Source of the DNA: Bradyrhizobium liaoningense
GTDB taxonomy: Bacteria > Pseudomonadota > Alphaproteobacteria > Rhizobiales > Xanthobacteraceae
Assembly: GCF_018130785.1 (NCBI RefSeq)
Contig: NZ_JAFCJT010000001.1
Span: 496,001 to 560,000 of the forward strand
Reading direction: 5' to 3'
Length of the DNA stretch: 64,000 nucleotides
The notes below the pieces were generated by a model. That model was not told the DNA's origin. It did not search any database and worked only from the letters and a program-made list of their open reading frames with translations. A program made the translations under genes and the position numbers. Shown piece by piece: positions 16,823 through 26,431 of the stretch; the stretch's first letter is position 1; every line of letters starts with the position of its first letter.

Positions 16823-19684
16823 CTATGAGGTCGAAAACTCCGTCATCATCGCTCTCGCGAGCCTGAGATCCGCGGTCTCGAAACCCTCGGTGAATTGGCC
16901 GTACACAAGAGCCAGGATTTGGTGCGCATCGGCGGGACGGCTCTGACTCATCCTCAACCGCGCCAGGCTGATCGCAGCCCTCAGCTCCCAGAACAGCGCA
17001 CCTTGGCCGCGCGCCACTTCGAACGCCTTGTCGAAGCACTGCTCGGCGGCGATAGCCGAGCGACGCTCGCCGGGATGCCGGAGCAACTCGCCCTTGATGC
17101 GCCAGAGCTCGGCCGCGTACCACCGCTCATCCCTCGCCTCGCAGCGCGCAAGCGCCTCATCCGCGGTCGCGAGCCCCAACGATACTTCGCCGACCTCTCC
17201 GAGACATGCCGCCAGTTCGCCGAGTGGAAGCAGGAAGCGCGGCAGGAAACGCGCCTCGCCCGCCAGCTCCAGCGCCTTGCGCAGCAACGTCAGTCCGGCG
17301 GCGACATCGCCGCGTCGCGCCATCACCATGCCCCTGAAGGCGCGCGCCCACACGTTCCACAGACGGATCGGATGACGTTCGGTATGCTCGAGCAGCATGG
17401 TGCAATAGCCTTCCGCCGCATCGAGATCGCCGGCCAGGAAAGCAATCGGACAGGCCCCCTGGCCAAGCACGCTGCAGAAGGTCAGAGCGTGACCACTCGC
17501 ACGGCCCTCCTCGACATTGCGCTCGACGACGTTCAGTGCCTGATCCGCCAACCCGAGCAGCCACAGGATGCGCGCCTGGAAATAGCGGGCCGAGGCTCGC
17601 AGGTCGAACCTGAAACGGATCACCTGCGGCTTCGCCGCCAGATCGGAAAGGCGGGACAAGGTCCGCCCAATGTGATGATGCGCCAGCCGCTGGTCACCGA
17701 GGTAGTGCAGCGTGGTGGCGAGCAGCCGATCGCCCATCATCCGGTCGACCGAATTGTGGGAATCGGCCACGATATCCGCGAAGCGGTGCGCGAATTCCAA
17801 CGCCTTGCGGAATTCGCCGTTGTTGAATTGATCGATGCACAGCCCCCACAGCGCGCGCAGGAGATAGTCGCTGTCGCCGAGCTGCTCGGCCAGCTGCAGG
17901 GTCGCAGCCCAGGCCGGACCGGCCTCCCGAGCCCTGCCGACGCCGTACATCAGCGACCAGCCAAGCGCCGCCGACAATTGCATGCGGAGCCGCAATGCGC
18001 CCGCGGCGCTGTCTTCGAGGCTGGCCAACGCCAGTTCGGTCCGCTCGCGGCACTCGGCGAGGAGCGACAATTGTACCCATAACGGAACGGCCCCGGCGGT
18101 CAGCGCCACTCCGATCTGCGCGTCTCCGCCGGGCGAGAAAGCCCAATCGAGGCTGGATCGTACGTTGTCGATGTGCTGGCCATAGAAGCCGAGCCACTCC
18201 GCCTGCGGCGTCACTTCGCTGTCAGCTTCCGCATTCGCAAAGAACCCGCAATAGTATCCGGCGTGGCGGCGCGCTACGCCCGGAAATTCGCCGCTGGCGT
18301 GAAGCTTTTCCAGCGCATAGGCGCGTGTGGTGTCCAGCAGGCGATAGTACGGGCGTTCGCCGCGAATATCCGCAAGGACGAGCGACTTTGCCACCAGATT
18401 GGCAAGCTCCGCGGTGACATCGCCCATCCCTTCGCTCGCGACCGCGATCACGGCATCGAGTAGAAACTCTCCGGCAAACACGCCGAGCCGCTGCAGGACT
18501 CGCGCCTCGGCGTCCGGCAATAGATCGTAACTCCAGTCGAGCGTCGCACGAAGCGTTTGCTGCCTGGGCAACGCGGTGCGCCGACCGGTCGTCAGAAATT
18601 TGAACCTGTCGTCGAGAAGTGCCGCGATCTTCGGCGGACTGAGCATCACAGCACGTGCCGCCGCGAACTCGATCGCGAGCGGGATGCCATCCAGCCGGCG
18701 GCAGATGGCTGCGACGGCATCGAGGTTCTCTTCGTCGAGCGCGAAGCTGGAGCCCAGCGCTTTCGCTCTGGTCGTGAACAATTCCACCGCCGTGTAGGCC
18801 GATGCGGCGTCAGACTCGAGCCGGGCTTCAGGCGGCACACCCAGGGGCGGAACGCGATAGACGTGTTCGCCATCAATGCGCAGCGCTTCGCGACTTGTCG
18901 CCAGGACGGTCGTTCCAGGACAGTGGCTGCCAATCGTCTCGGCCAGTTGGGCCACGGTATCAACGACGTGCTCGCAATTGTCGAGAATGAGCAACAACTG
19001 CCTGGCTCCAATCGCGCGCGCTATGGAATCCGGGGTGATCTCCTCCCCTTCGAGCTTGATGCCGAGCATGCTGGCGACGGCCGAGCACACGAGCTTGGGA
19101 TCCGGCAGCGAGGCCAATTCGACCAGCAACCGGTCGGCCGCAAAACCGGCTGGCGGCGTCCTGGCGGCCTGTAGTGCAAGCGCCGTCTTGCCGATCCCGC
19201 CAGGCCCGACGAGGCTCACGACGCGATGAGCCGACAGAAGCTCCCACAAACGCGCGAGCGCGGTGGTGCGGCCGATGAGAACGAATGATGCATTCGGAAT
19301 GTTGGTCGACGGCGGAGGCTGGGGTGCGGCAGATTGTAGCGGGGCATCCACCTGGCGGGTCCGCCATGAACCCAGCAGGCGATAGCCCCGGCCGATCGTG
19401 GTCGCCAGCATGTCGCGATCCGAACCAAAGGCCTTCCGGATCGCCGCGATATGGACTCGAAGTGCACTCTCCTCGACGAAGACGCCGCGCCAGACCCGCT
19501 CCGTCAGGTCATTCTTGGTGACCAGCCCGCCTTCGGCCTGAGCCAATTCCGCAAGAATCTCAAAGGCACGACCACCCAGAGGAACGGGTTCTCCCATCGA
19601 GCGCAGTTCGCGTCTGGCAAGATCGATCTCCCATTCCTCGCAGGCGTAGACAGGACGCTGGCTTGGCTCGGCCATCATCGGCAT
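16823..19684 (-). CDS. Winged-helix regulator fused to a P-loop ATPase and TPR-like C terminus, copy 2
   Basis: 953 residues with the same architecture as copy 1. The winged helix is at about 12-107 (EEWEIDLARRELRSMGE to GRGYRLLGSW), the P-loop at 160-167 (GPGGIGKT), then the ARQLLLILDNCEHV and LDGIPLAIEF motifs. The segment LPRQQTLRATLDWSYDLL is shared almost word for word with the other two copies. The C-terminal half is helical-repeat-like. It converges with copy 1, leaving 276 bp between stops. The start may be the Met at residue 3 or 4. Its divergent or upstream neighbours are small secreted protein genes. Confidence 0.88.
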   Translation of the reverse strand: MPMMAEPSQRPVYACEEWEIDLARRELRSMGEPVPLGGRAFEILAELAQAEGGLVTKNDLTERVWRGVFVEESALRVHIAAIRKAFGSDRDMLATTIGRGYRLLGSWRTRQVDAPLQSAAPQPPPSTNIPNASFVLIGRTTALARLWELLSAHRVVSLVGPGGIGKTALALQAARTPPAGFAADRLLVELASLPDPKLVCSAVASMLGIKLEGEEITPDSIARAIGARQLLLILDNCEHVVDTVAQLAETIGSHCPGTTVLATSREALRIDGEHVYRVPPLGVPPEARLESDAASAYTAVELFTTRAKALGSSFALDEENLDAVAAICRRLDGIPLAIEFAAARAVMLSPPKIAALLDDRFKFLTTGRRTALPRQQTLRATLDWSYDLLPDAEARVLQRLGVFAGEFLLDAVIAVASEGMGDVTAELANLVAKSLVLADIRGERPYYRLLDTTRAYALEKLHASGEFPGVARRHAGYYCGFFANAEADSEVTPQAEWLGFYGQHIDNVRSSLDWAFSPGGDAQIGVALTAGAVPLWVQLSLLAECRERTELALASLEDSAAGALRLRMQLSAALGWSLMYGVGRAREAGPAWAATLQLAEQLGDSDYLLRALWGLCIDQFNNGEFRKALEFAHRFADIVADSHNSVDRMMGDRLLATTLHYLGDQRLAHHHIGRTLSRLSDLAAKPQVIRFRFDLRASARYFQARILWLLGLADQALNVVERNVEEGRASGHALTFCSVLGQGACPIAFLAGDLDAAEGYCTMLLEHTERHPIRLWNVWARAFRGMVMARRGDVAAGLTLLRKALELAGEARFLPRFLLPLGELAACLGEVGEVSLGLATADEALARCEARDERWYAAELWRIKGELLRHPGERRSAIAAEQCFDKAFEVARGQGALFWELRAAISLARLRMSQSRPADAHQILALVYGQFTEGFETADLRLARAMMTEFSTS

Positions 19685-19802
19685 AGCCCCAGGCGGTTGC
19701 TCGATCCTGCGCCCAGCGTACCACCTACGCTATCAAAAGACACAGCTGGTCCGGCGACCAAGGTCGCCAGACACTCGCCGCAAGTATCGCAATGCTCGCG
19801 CG

Positions 19803-20084
19803 TCAGCAGCCGCGACAGATGGATCCTTCCAGCATCTTCTCGAGCCGTGCGTCCTCCTTGTCGATGGTCGCATCCGTGCCGAGCAGCGGTCCCTTCGTCG
19901 CATGACCACCCCCCTCCGATGACGGGAGCGCGGTGCCGAGCGAGTTCGTTCCCGGCGCAGCAGCGCTCGTACCGAGCGAGCCACCGCTCTCCATCGACAT
20001 GTGGGATCCCATGCCGCCGCGGGCAGATGCGACGCCCGAGAGCGCAAGGCAGGCGACGACGCAGAGAAACGAGAGCAGTCTCAT
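19803..20084 (-). CDS. Small secreted Gly/Ser-rich protein
   Basis: 93 residues with a clear signal peptide (MRLLSFLCVVACLALSGVASA, cleavage about residue 21). The mature part is rich in Gly, Ser and Ala and ends in a compact acidic/basic segment (IDKEDARLEKMLEGSICRGC) with two Cys. No known domain recognised. The start at 20084 follows a purine-rich GGAGTGTGAG. It lies downstream of nothing obvious on this strand and 118 bp from the start of regulator copy 2. Confidence 0.65.
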   Translation of the reverse strand: MRLLSFLCVVACLALSGVASARGGMGSHMSMESGGSLGTSAAAPGTNSLGTALPSSEGGGHATKGPLLGTDATIDKEDARLEKMLEGSICRGC

Positions 20085-20404
20085 GGCTCACACTCCACAT
20101 GTTTTATGACCTGCACCTAGAACTGGGCGTCGCACGCGGTTCGACCATGCACGATCGCGCGAGCGACTATGACAACCGTGACAGAATTCGGCTTTGAAGA
20201 CGCATCAGACCTTCGTCGATAACCGCTGCACCCTGCCCGATATTCCCGTCATCTGCTCGCAAGAGTGATGCGCAGCAAGCGGGGTTTTCTGGCTAGGACT
20301 GCCTATATAGCGTTGGTATAGAAAACAACTCCGGAAACGCCAGCAGCCGAGCAGCGATCATCGCCAAGCGACTCTCCGCCCATCACGAGCAATGGAGAAT
20401 CGCT
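20085..20404. other. Divergent intergenic region between two small secreted protein genes
   Basis: About 320 bp holding the promoters of both genes. An AT-richer patch with TATATAGCG and GGTATAG lies at about 20304-20322. I see no further gene here. Confidence 0.5.
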
Positions 20405-20644
20405 ATGAGTGCATTCAAAACCCTGATCGCTGCAGCGCTGCTCTCAACGGCAACGATATCGTCCGCCTTCGCGGCCTGGTCCTTTGCCGATCAGGAGCCC
20501 GCCACATTTGCATCAATGTATCCCGATCGCGACGTGCTGAATGGCGGCGCATTGACGCCGGCAGGACGAATGGGCCTCGAGCGGCCCGGTGGCGCCGCTC
20601 CGGTGTTCGGAACAAACCACGTCTACCACCACGGGCATCAGTGA
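20405..20644 (+). CDS. Small secreted protein of unknown function
   Basis: 79 residues. The signal peptide MSAFKTLIAAALLSTATISS ends near AFAA (residues 21-24). The short mature chain has no Cys and a His-rich tail (NHVYHHGHQ). GGAG precedes the ATG at close spacing. The His-rich tail could bind metal, but nothing confirms this. No homologous domain recognised. Confidence 0.7.
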   Translation: MSAFKTLIAAALLSTATISSAFAAWSFADQEPATFASMYPDRDVLNGGALTPAGRMGLERPGGAAPVFGTNHVYHHGHQ

Positions 20645-21002
20645 GCGAGTGCAACACGCAAGGCAATTTGCCGCGTGACCATGCCTGTCTGTGACTCCGC
20701 ACGGAGGTGCGACCGCGCCATGCGGCACACCTCCGCGGGTCCGAAGCCTCGATCAATATCGTCGGCTCCGAACGTTTGTTCGCGACGACGGGACGGCGTC
20801 AAGGTAGCGCAGATCGGGCGCTGGTGACGAGCCAATCCTACGCACGCGATTGCAAAACTTCACAGTTCTTCAGCATCTGTAACCCGGCTCGCGGCGAGTC
20901 CCGCGCTACACTCCGGATGTCACTGTTGGCGAGCGGGCCCTTCTTTGGCGCGATGCCGCCGCTCAGCATGCACGATAACCAGCAGCGCTATGGAGACATC
21001 AC
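20645..21002. other. Intergenic region ahead of the ABC binding protein gene
   Basis: About 360 bp without a supported gene. Frames crossing it lack ribosome sites. It must contain the promoter of the downstream gene; no clear -35/-10 pair was identified. Confidence 0.45.
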
Positions 21003-22274
21003 TTGATCACCGGTGGAAGTGGCCATCTGAGCCCGGGCCTTACGAGGCGCCTGCAAGAACTCGCGGTCGTCACCGTCATACTTGCGGCCGGCGCAGCCAG
21101 CGCCTCTGCGCAACAGCGATACGATCCCGGTGCAAGCGACACCGAGATCAGGATCGGCAACATCATGCCCTATAGCGGCCCGGCATCGGCTTACGGCATC
21201 ATCGGCAGGACGATGAGTGCGTATTTTCGCATGGTCAACGACAATGGCGGCATCAACGGCCGGACAGTCGAGTTTATCTCCTACGACGATGGCTACAATC
21301 CGTCCCGAGCGGTCGAGCAGGCACGGCGGCTCGTCGAGGACGACGAAGTGCTCGCGATCTTCGCCCCCTTCGGTACCGCGAGCAACGCCGCCATTCAAAG
21401 GTACATGAACAATCGCCACGTGCCGCAATTGTTCGCAATATCGGGAGCATCTCGCTGGGCCGATCCCGTCCATTTTCCGTGGACGATCGGCTGGCTACCG
21501 AGCTACCGAACCGAGGCACGCATCTACGCGGACTATATCCTGACACATCACCCTGGCGCCAGGATCGGCGTCCTCTACCAGAACGACGACTTCGGACGCG
21601 ATTATCTGGCTGGCCTGAAGGACGTGCTGCAAGACAGGTACCCGCAAATGGTGGTTGCGAGCCTGCCATATGAAATCAGCGAACCGACAATCGATTCGCA
21701 GATCGTGGCGATCAAGGCGGCCGCCCCCGACATTTTCATCAATGTCGCCACGCCAAAATTCGCGGCTCAGGCGACCAGGAAGCTCGCCGAGCTGGACTGG
21801 CATCCCGTCCACATCATGACGAACGTCTCGGTATCGGTCGGTTCTGTGCTGAAACTCGCAGGACTGGACAACGCGAAGGGAGTCCTAAGTGCCGGGTACC
21901 AGATGGACGTGACCGACCCGCAGTGGGACTCATACCCGGCCATGCAGCACTTTCACGCGTTCATGGCGAAATACTATCCGGACGCAGATCGATCCGAAAG
22001 CGGCCCGCTGGTGGCATTCAATATGTCGAGCGCGCTCGTTGAGGTGCTGAGGCGCTGTGGCGACGATCTCACGCGCGAGAGGATCATGCAGGTAGCGACG
22101 GACCTCGATATCGAGGGCGCAGCTTATATTCCCGGCGTCCGGGTCAAGACATCGCCGACGGACTTTCACCCGATCGAGCAACTCCAAATGATGCGCTTCA
22201 CCGGCGAGAAGTGGGAATGGTTCGGTCCGCTCATGAATGGCCATGCGGACCAGATAACGCTTTCGCCCGACTAG
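21003..22274 (+). CDS. ABC transporter substrate-binding protein, branched-chain amino acid (LivJ) type
   Basis: 423 residues. A signal segment (about 17-37, LQELAVVTVILAAGAASASA) is followed by the type I periplasmic binding protein fold: EIRIGNIMPYSGPASAYG, NDNGGINGRTVEFISYDD, then GVLYQNDDFGRDYLAGLKD. The start is a TTG at 21003, supported by GGAG seven bases upstream; no in-frame ATG exists between the preceding stop and the mature domain. No permease or ATPase genes accompany it, so it is an orphan binding protein. It lies between regulator copies 2 and 3. Confidence 0.9.
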   Translation: MITGGSGHLSPGLTRRLQELAVVTVILAAGAASASAQQRYDPGASDTEIRIGNIMPYSGPASAYGIIGRTMSAYFRMVNDNGGINGRTVEFISYDDGYNPSRAVEQARRLVEDDEVLAIFAPFGTASNAAIQRYMNNRHVPQLFAISGASRWADPVHFPWTIGWLPSYRTEARIYADYILTHHPGARIGVLYQNDDFGRDYLAGLKDVLQDRYPQMVVASLPYEISEPTIDSQIVAIKAAAPDIFINVATPKFAAQATRKLAELDWHPVHIMTNVSVSVGSVLKLAGLDNAKGVLSAGYQMDVTDPQWDSYPAMQHFHAFMAKYYPDADRSESGPLVAFNMSSALVEVLRRCGDDLTRERIMQVATDLDIEGAAYIPGVRVKTSPTDFHPIEQLQMMRFTGEKWEWFGPLMNGHADQITLSPD

Positions 22275-22427
22275 CGAGCAATCGCTTTCGAGATGAAGCG
22301 CGGGCGACGACTTCGTGCAAAGGCGAAAATGATCGTTCAATTGATACTGCTCATCCGACACATGCGTACACATGTCTAGCAAGCGAGCCGAGGCGTTCCC
22401 GGCGTCGCTTTGTCAAGGAGACGTGCA

Positions 22428-22661
22428 ATGACTACATTGAAGCTCTTGTCGGCCGGACTGATGGCCGCGGCCATGATTGCCTCCCCCGCGATGGCTCGCG
22501 AAGGCAGCAACCACGCGCGCCGGACCAATGCCGACGCCTATGCGTCGGTTCAGCGCGTTCCGGTGACGTCCAAGCGCAACTGTGTTCGCGCTCCCGACGT
22601 CGGTGCGTACGCGAGCGACCCGTGGCGTCGGCCTCCGTGCGAGCCCAATTCGGGCTATTGA
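22428..22661 (+). CDS. Small secreted two-Cys protein, paralogue of 36782-37030
   Basis: 77 residues. The signal peptide MTTLKLLSAGLMAAAMIASP ends at AMA (21-23). The mature part has Cys-Val-x-Ala-Pro-x-Val-Gly-Ala-Tyr-Ala and ends with Pro-Pro-Cys-Glu-Pro. The same pattern, including both Cys, occurs in the protein at 36782-37030. AAGGAG precedes the ATG at 22428. Two fixed cysteines suggest a disulfide in the periplasm. Function unknown. Confidence 0.75.
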   Translation: MTTLKLLSAGLMAAAMIASPAMAREGSNHARRTNADAYASVQRVPVTSKRNCVRAPDVGAYASDPWRRPPCEPNSGY

Positions 22662-23451
22662 GCACGCCAACCGGGACAAGCACCCTTGCCGCAGGGCAAT
22701 CGTCAGCGCTGACCTGAAGAGCTTCATTTCAGTGTTTCAGGGGCTTCCGTCTCGCGGACGTGACTGGAGGAAGAATGGCGGCCCTATGAAGCCCCGTTCT
22801 TCCGACCGGTCACATCCGAGGAGCACTTTGCCAGCACCAACACCATGTCACCCGCGAAACGCCCGAACGTCGTCGCGAAGTGGGCCAGGTTCTGAAAGCA
22901 CACTGTGAGCGCGATCTCAACAATCGGCATCTCGCAGTCCCGCAGCAGATGCTGCATCGTCAGACGCACCGGCGTGGAGACAAGCAGAGAAGTCTCTCAA
23001 ATCCTCTTCCGCGATTTCCCATCCAGGCTCGGATAGAGTCGCCGGGCCCGAGCACGTCAGAGCAGCCGAGCAACTGTCAAAGCACCCTGCGGGGATCGGA
23101 ATTGCGACGCTCCAAGACCCGTCGGCATTTCCGAGGCGGTTCGGACGAAATCATCAACCTGAATGTCATGAATGTCCTGCATCCCGGGAGGCATTGTCGT
23201 ACGCGTATTGGACGCCAGACCTACATTCGTCCTCACGAGTTCGTGTAGCAAGCAACGAGCGTTTCGGACGCCTGCATCGCGCCATGGCGACCAGCCGGCT
23301 ACTGAGAAGGTCTTCTTGACACTCCAACGGCCTCCCCTGTAGGACACCTGGGCACACTGACGCTTTCAGAATCTTGCCAGGGGCGGTGATCTTCGGGGGT
23401 CTCGTCACTCTCCCTAGATCGCGGCAGTGAAGCTGATCCACGGACCCCCTT
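22662..23451. other. 790-bp gap with an AraC-type remnant and no intact gene
   Basis: Apart from the AraC-like fragment on the minus strand I find no supported gene. Several frames of 80-120 codons cross it but have no ribosome sites or domain features. The last part carries the promoter of regulator copy 3. The stretch looks like decaying DNA. Confidence 0.5.
22784..22984 (-). pseudogene. Fragment of an AraC-family transcription regulator (C-terminal helix-turn-helix)
   Basis: On the minus strand the frame reads LLRDCEMPIVEIALTVCFQN and then LAHFATTFGRFAG. This is the second helix-turn-helix of AraC regulators, normally near the C terminus and ending in a G-x-S-P-x-x-Y/F-R tail. Upstream the frame meets a stop after a few unrelated residues, and the tail past FAG is not AraC-like. 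It is a remnant of about 35 recognisable residues. A GTG at 22969 could start a short peptide, but a function is unlikely. Confidence 0.7.
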
Positions 23452-26352
23452 ATGTCGTCTTCGCCCGCTGCACGAACCTACTCTTTCGGTAACTGGCTCA
23501 TCGATTGCCAGCGGAGAGAGCTGAGGTGCGACAACATCACAGTGCCGATCGGAAGCCGCGCATTCGAGATTCTCGAGAAACTGGCAAGTTGCGCCGGCCT
23601 CCTGGTCACCAAGGATGATTTGATCGGAAGTGTCTGGCCTGGCTTGGCCGTCGAGGACAACACGCTACAGGTCCATATCTCCGCCGTCCGCAAGGCGCTG
23701 GGCGAAGATCGCGATCTCCTCAAGACTATCTCGGGCCGTGGATATACGCTCGCCGGGACCTGGCGCAGCGGTCATTTGGATCAGCCTGCAGCGACATCGG
23801 TATCCGTCCCGGCCATCGAATCCTTTTCGAATAACCTGCCGAACACTCGCGCTCCTCTTATTGGGCGCGAGGATTGCCTGAGCGAAATGGCCGAATTGAT
23901 GTCCGCATATCGGGCCGTGACTTTGGTCGGCCCGGGAGGTATCGGGAAAACAAAGCTGGCCATCGAACTTGCGCGCCGGGTCGCATCCTCATTCGATGGT
24001 TCTGTGGCGCTGGTCGAGCTCGCGACCTTGCAGGATCCGACACTTGCGACATCGACCACCGCCCGTGCGCTCAAGCTTGCCTTGAGTGACAAGGATGTTT
24101 CAGCCGCCAGCATCGCCCAGGCTATCGGGTCACGGCGTCTGCTTCTCGTCTTGGACAATTGCGAGCATGTCATCGACGTCGCTGCACAAATCGCGAGTGC
24201 TGCACTTCGCTATTGTCCGAATGTCACTATTCTTTCGACCAGTCGGGAAGGCCTCCGCATCGATGGCGAGTACATAGCGGCCATCCCGCCGCTGTCGGTT
24301 CCAGACTTTGAGTTGCGTGATCCCGATTTGCTGTTGCAGGCAAGCGCCGTGCAGCTCTTCGTCGCTCGCACCCAGGCGTTACGCGCGAACTTCGCTCCAG
24401 GCGCGGACGATCTGCTGAAAGTGGCTGCCATCTGTCGCCGGCTCGACGGAATTCCGCTCGCCTTGGAATTTGCCGCGGCTCAGGCCGCGAATCTTGGGGT
24501 GGACACCGTCTTGCTTCGCTTGGACAAGCGACTGGAGTTGCTGAGCGGCGGCCGTAGGGACCAACTGCCGCGGCACCAGACCCTGCGAGCGACACTGGAC
24601 TGGAGCTACGATCTGTTGTCGCCGGACGAGCAAAGGCTGCTGTGCTGGCTCGCAGCGTTTCCGGCCGGCTTCACACTCGATGCGGCCATTGCAATGATGG
24701 ACGACGCGTTGTCCCGGTCGGACGTCATCGAAACACTGTTCAATCTGGTCGGGAAATCGCTGGTCTCGCTCGACCCCTCCTTTGAAGGGCGGTGGCGCCT
24801 GCTGGAGACCACCCGCGCCTATGCCCTGCAGAAGCTGGCAGAAGCAGGGCTGTGCGAGCAGGCCAGCAGACGTCATGCGAGCTTTCTCAGGCAGCTCATC
24901 ATGCCACTTGGCGATGCCTCCCCCGCCTCCGACGATCTCACCCGCCTTGCCCAGGAAATTGGAAACGTGCATGCGGCGCTCGATTGGGCCTTCGCACCCG
25001 GTGGCGAAGCCGCGATCGGCATAGAGCTTACGGCCGGCTTTGTGCCGGTATGGATGCAACTGCTGTCCTTCATGGAATGCTCGACCCGGATCGAGCATGC
25101 TCTCGCCCATCTCGACGGACAGCTGGCCTGCGACCCAAGGCTCAAGGCGCAGCTCTATGTCGCGCTAGGGTTCGCGCTTCTCAATACGACTGGCTCGGCG
25201 GACCGCATGAAAGCGGCCCTGAACATCGGCCTTGTGCTTGCCGAAGAACTGTCCGATCTCGAGCTTCAGCTCAAGGCTGTTTGGACGCTGTGGAGCTATA
25301 ATCTCAACTCGGGCCAATACGACGCGGCCAGGAATGTCGGAGAGCGATATCTGGAGATCGCCCTCCGCACGGGAAATCCCGCCAACGAAACGGTAGGCCG
25401 CCGCCTGATCGGCGCCGCCACCCATTTTTACGGAGCGCAGGAGGAAGCTCGACGCGAACTGACCTTGTCCCTGGACCACTCGGCTCACGGATTGAAGGAC
25501 GGCGCGAACCAGATGTGGTTCCTGCTCAACCAGAGTGTCCTGGCAAAGGCCATGTTAGCCCGCGTATTGCTGCTCCAGGGAAAGATCGCCCAGAGCAGAT
25601 CCCTGGCCACGGAATGCCTCCAGGACGCGCAACGTGAGAAGGACAAGCTGGCGATCGCTTACGCGCTGCGGAACGCCGTGTGCCCCATTGCGCTGATGAC
25701 GCATGATCTCGCCGCTGCCGATCAGGCGATATCGTCTCTCCTCGCGCTCGTCACGCGCGAGGGAATAGCTTTCTGGACGAGCTGGACGTCCTGCCTGAAG
25801 GGGCAGTTGCTCGTCCTGCAAGGCAGACATCACGATGGAATAGAGCTGCTGCGCAGCGGACTGAAAGCGCGGGCCGAGAACGGCTGGCTGATGCGCAATC
25901 CCGAATTTCTCGGATCGCTCGCCGAAGGACTGTTCGCGACCGGCGAGACTGCGCAGGCCCTGGCCGCCGTGGAAGATGCCTTAACTATCTCCCGGCAAGG
26001 CCAGCAATTGTGGTGCCTTGCTGATCTACTGCGGATAAAGGCCGAGATCCTGCTTGCCGATGGCTCGCCAGATCGGTCCCGCTCGGAAGTGCTGTTCTCC
26101 GAGGGCCTATCCGTTGCCAGAGAGCAGCAATGCCGCTTCTACGAGCTGAAGGTCGCGGCAGCCTGGGCAAGGATCATGGCGGGGTCGAACCGCCAGCAGA
26201 CCGCGCTTGACCTCGTCGGTCCGGTCAGCGCCCTGTTCGATCGGGAGGTCGATCTTCCCGCGCTCGCCTTTGCGCGCGGTCTCGCTGCAAGTCCGGGCAT
26301 CTCGATTTCGACATGTGCCGACGACCAGCCTGCATCCCGCACCTGCCACTAG
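23452..26352 (+). CDS. Winged-helix regulator fused to a P-loop ATPase and TPR-like C terminus, copy 3
   Basis: 966 residues. The winged helix is at about 10-104 (YSFGNWLIDCQRRELRCDN to GRGYTLAGTW), the P-loop at 160-167 (GPGGIGKT), then RRLLLVLDNCEHVID and DGIPLALEFAAAQ. The C-terminal half is helical-repeat-like. It is closest in layout to copy 2 (same P-loop position, shared LDWSYDLL segment). It is followed after 79 bp by a broken ABC binding protein gene, and the intact binding protein gene lies upstream, so regulator and binding protein may form a signalling pair (inference). Confidence 0.88.
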   Translation: MSSSPAARTYSFGNWLIDCQRRELRCDNITVPIGSRAFEILEKLASCAGLLVTKDDLIGSVWPGLAVEDNTLQVHISAVRKALGEDRDLLKTISGRGYTLAGTWRSGHLDQPAATSVSVPAIESFSNNLPNTRAPLIGREDCLSEMAELMSAYRAVTLVGPGGIGKTKLAIELARRVASSFDGSVALVELATLQDPTLATSTTARALKLALSDKDVSAASIAQAIGSRRLLLVLDNCEHVIDVAAQIASAALRYCPNVTILSTSREGLRIDGEYIAAIPPLSVPDFELRDPDLLLQASAVQLFVARTQALRANFAPGADDLLKVAAICRRLDGIPLALEFAAAQAANLGVDTVLLRLDKRLELLSGGRRDQLPRHQTLRATLDWSYDLLSPDEQRLLCWLAAFPAGFTLDAAIAMMDDALSRSDVIETLFNLVGKSLVSLDPSFEGRWRLLETTRAYALQKLAEAGLCEQASRRHASFLRQLIMPLGDASPASDDLTRLAQEIGNVHAALDWAFAPGGEAAIGIELTAGFVPVWMQLLSFMECSTRIEHALAHLDGQLACDPRLKAQLYVALGFALLNTTGSADRMKAALNIGLVLAEELSDLELQLKAVWTLWSYNLNSGQYDAARNVGERYLEIALRTGNPANETVGRRLIGAATHFYGAQEEARRELTLSLDHSAHGLKDGANQMWFLLNQSVLAKAMLARVLLLQGKIAQSRSLATECLQDAQREKDKLAIAYALRNAVCPIALMTHDLAAADQAISSLLALVTREGIAFWTSWTSCLKGQLLVLQGRHHDGIELLRSGLKARAENGWLMRNPEFLGSLAEGLFATGETAQALAAVEDALTISRQGQQLWCLADLLRIKAEILLADGSPDRSRSEVLFSEGLSVAREQQCRFYELKVAAAWARIMAGSNRQQTALDLVGPVSALFDREVDLPALAFARGLAASPGISISTCADDQPASRTCH

Positions 26353-26431
26353 GTTGCTGATCGCTCGACCGGGACGACATGTCCTACAGCGCTGGAGCAG
26401 CCCTCACACCCAATCCTCCGGACCGTACCAG

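Noticed and set aside
20707..21006. 99-codon frame before the binding protein gene
   Set aside because: No ribosome site, and it overlaps the supported TTG start of the binding protein.
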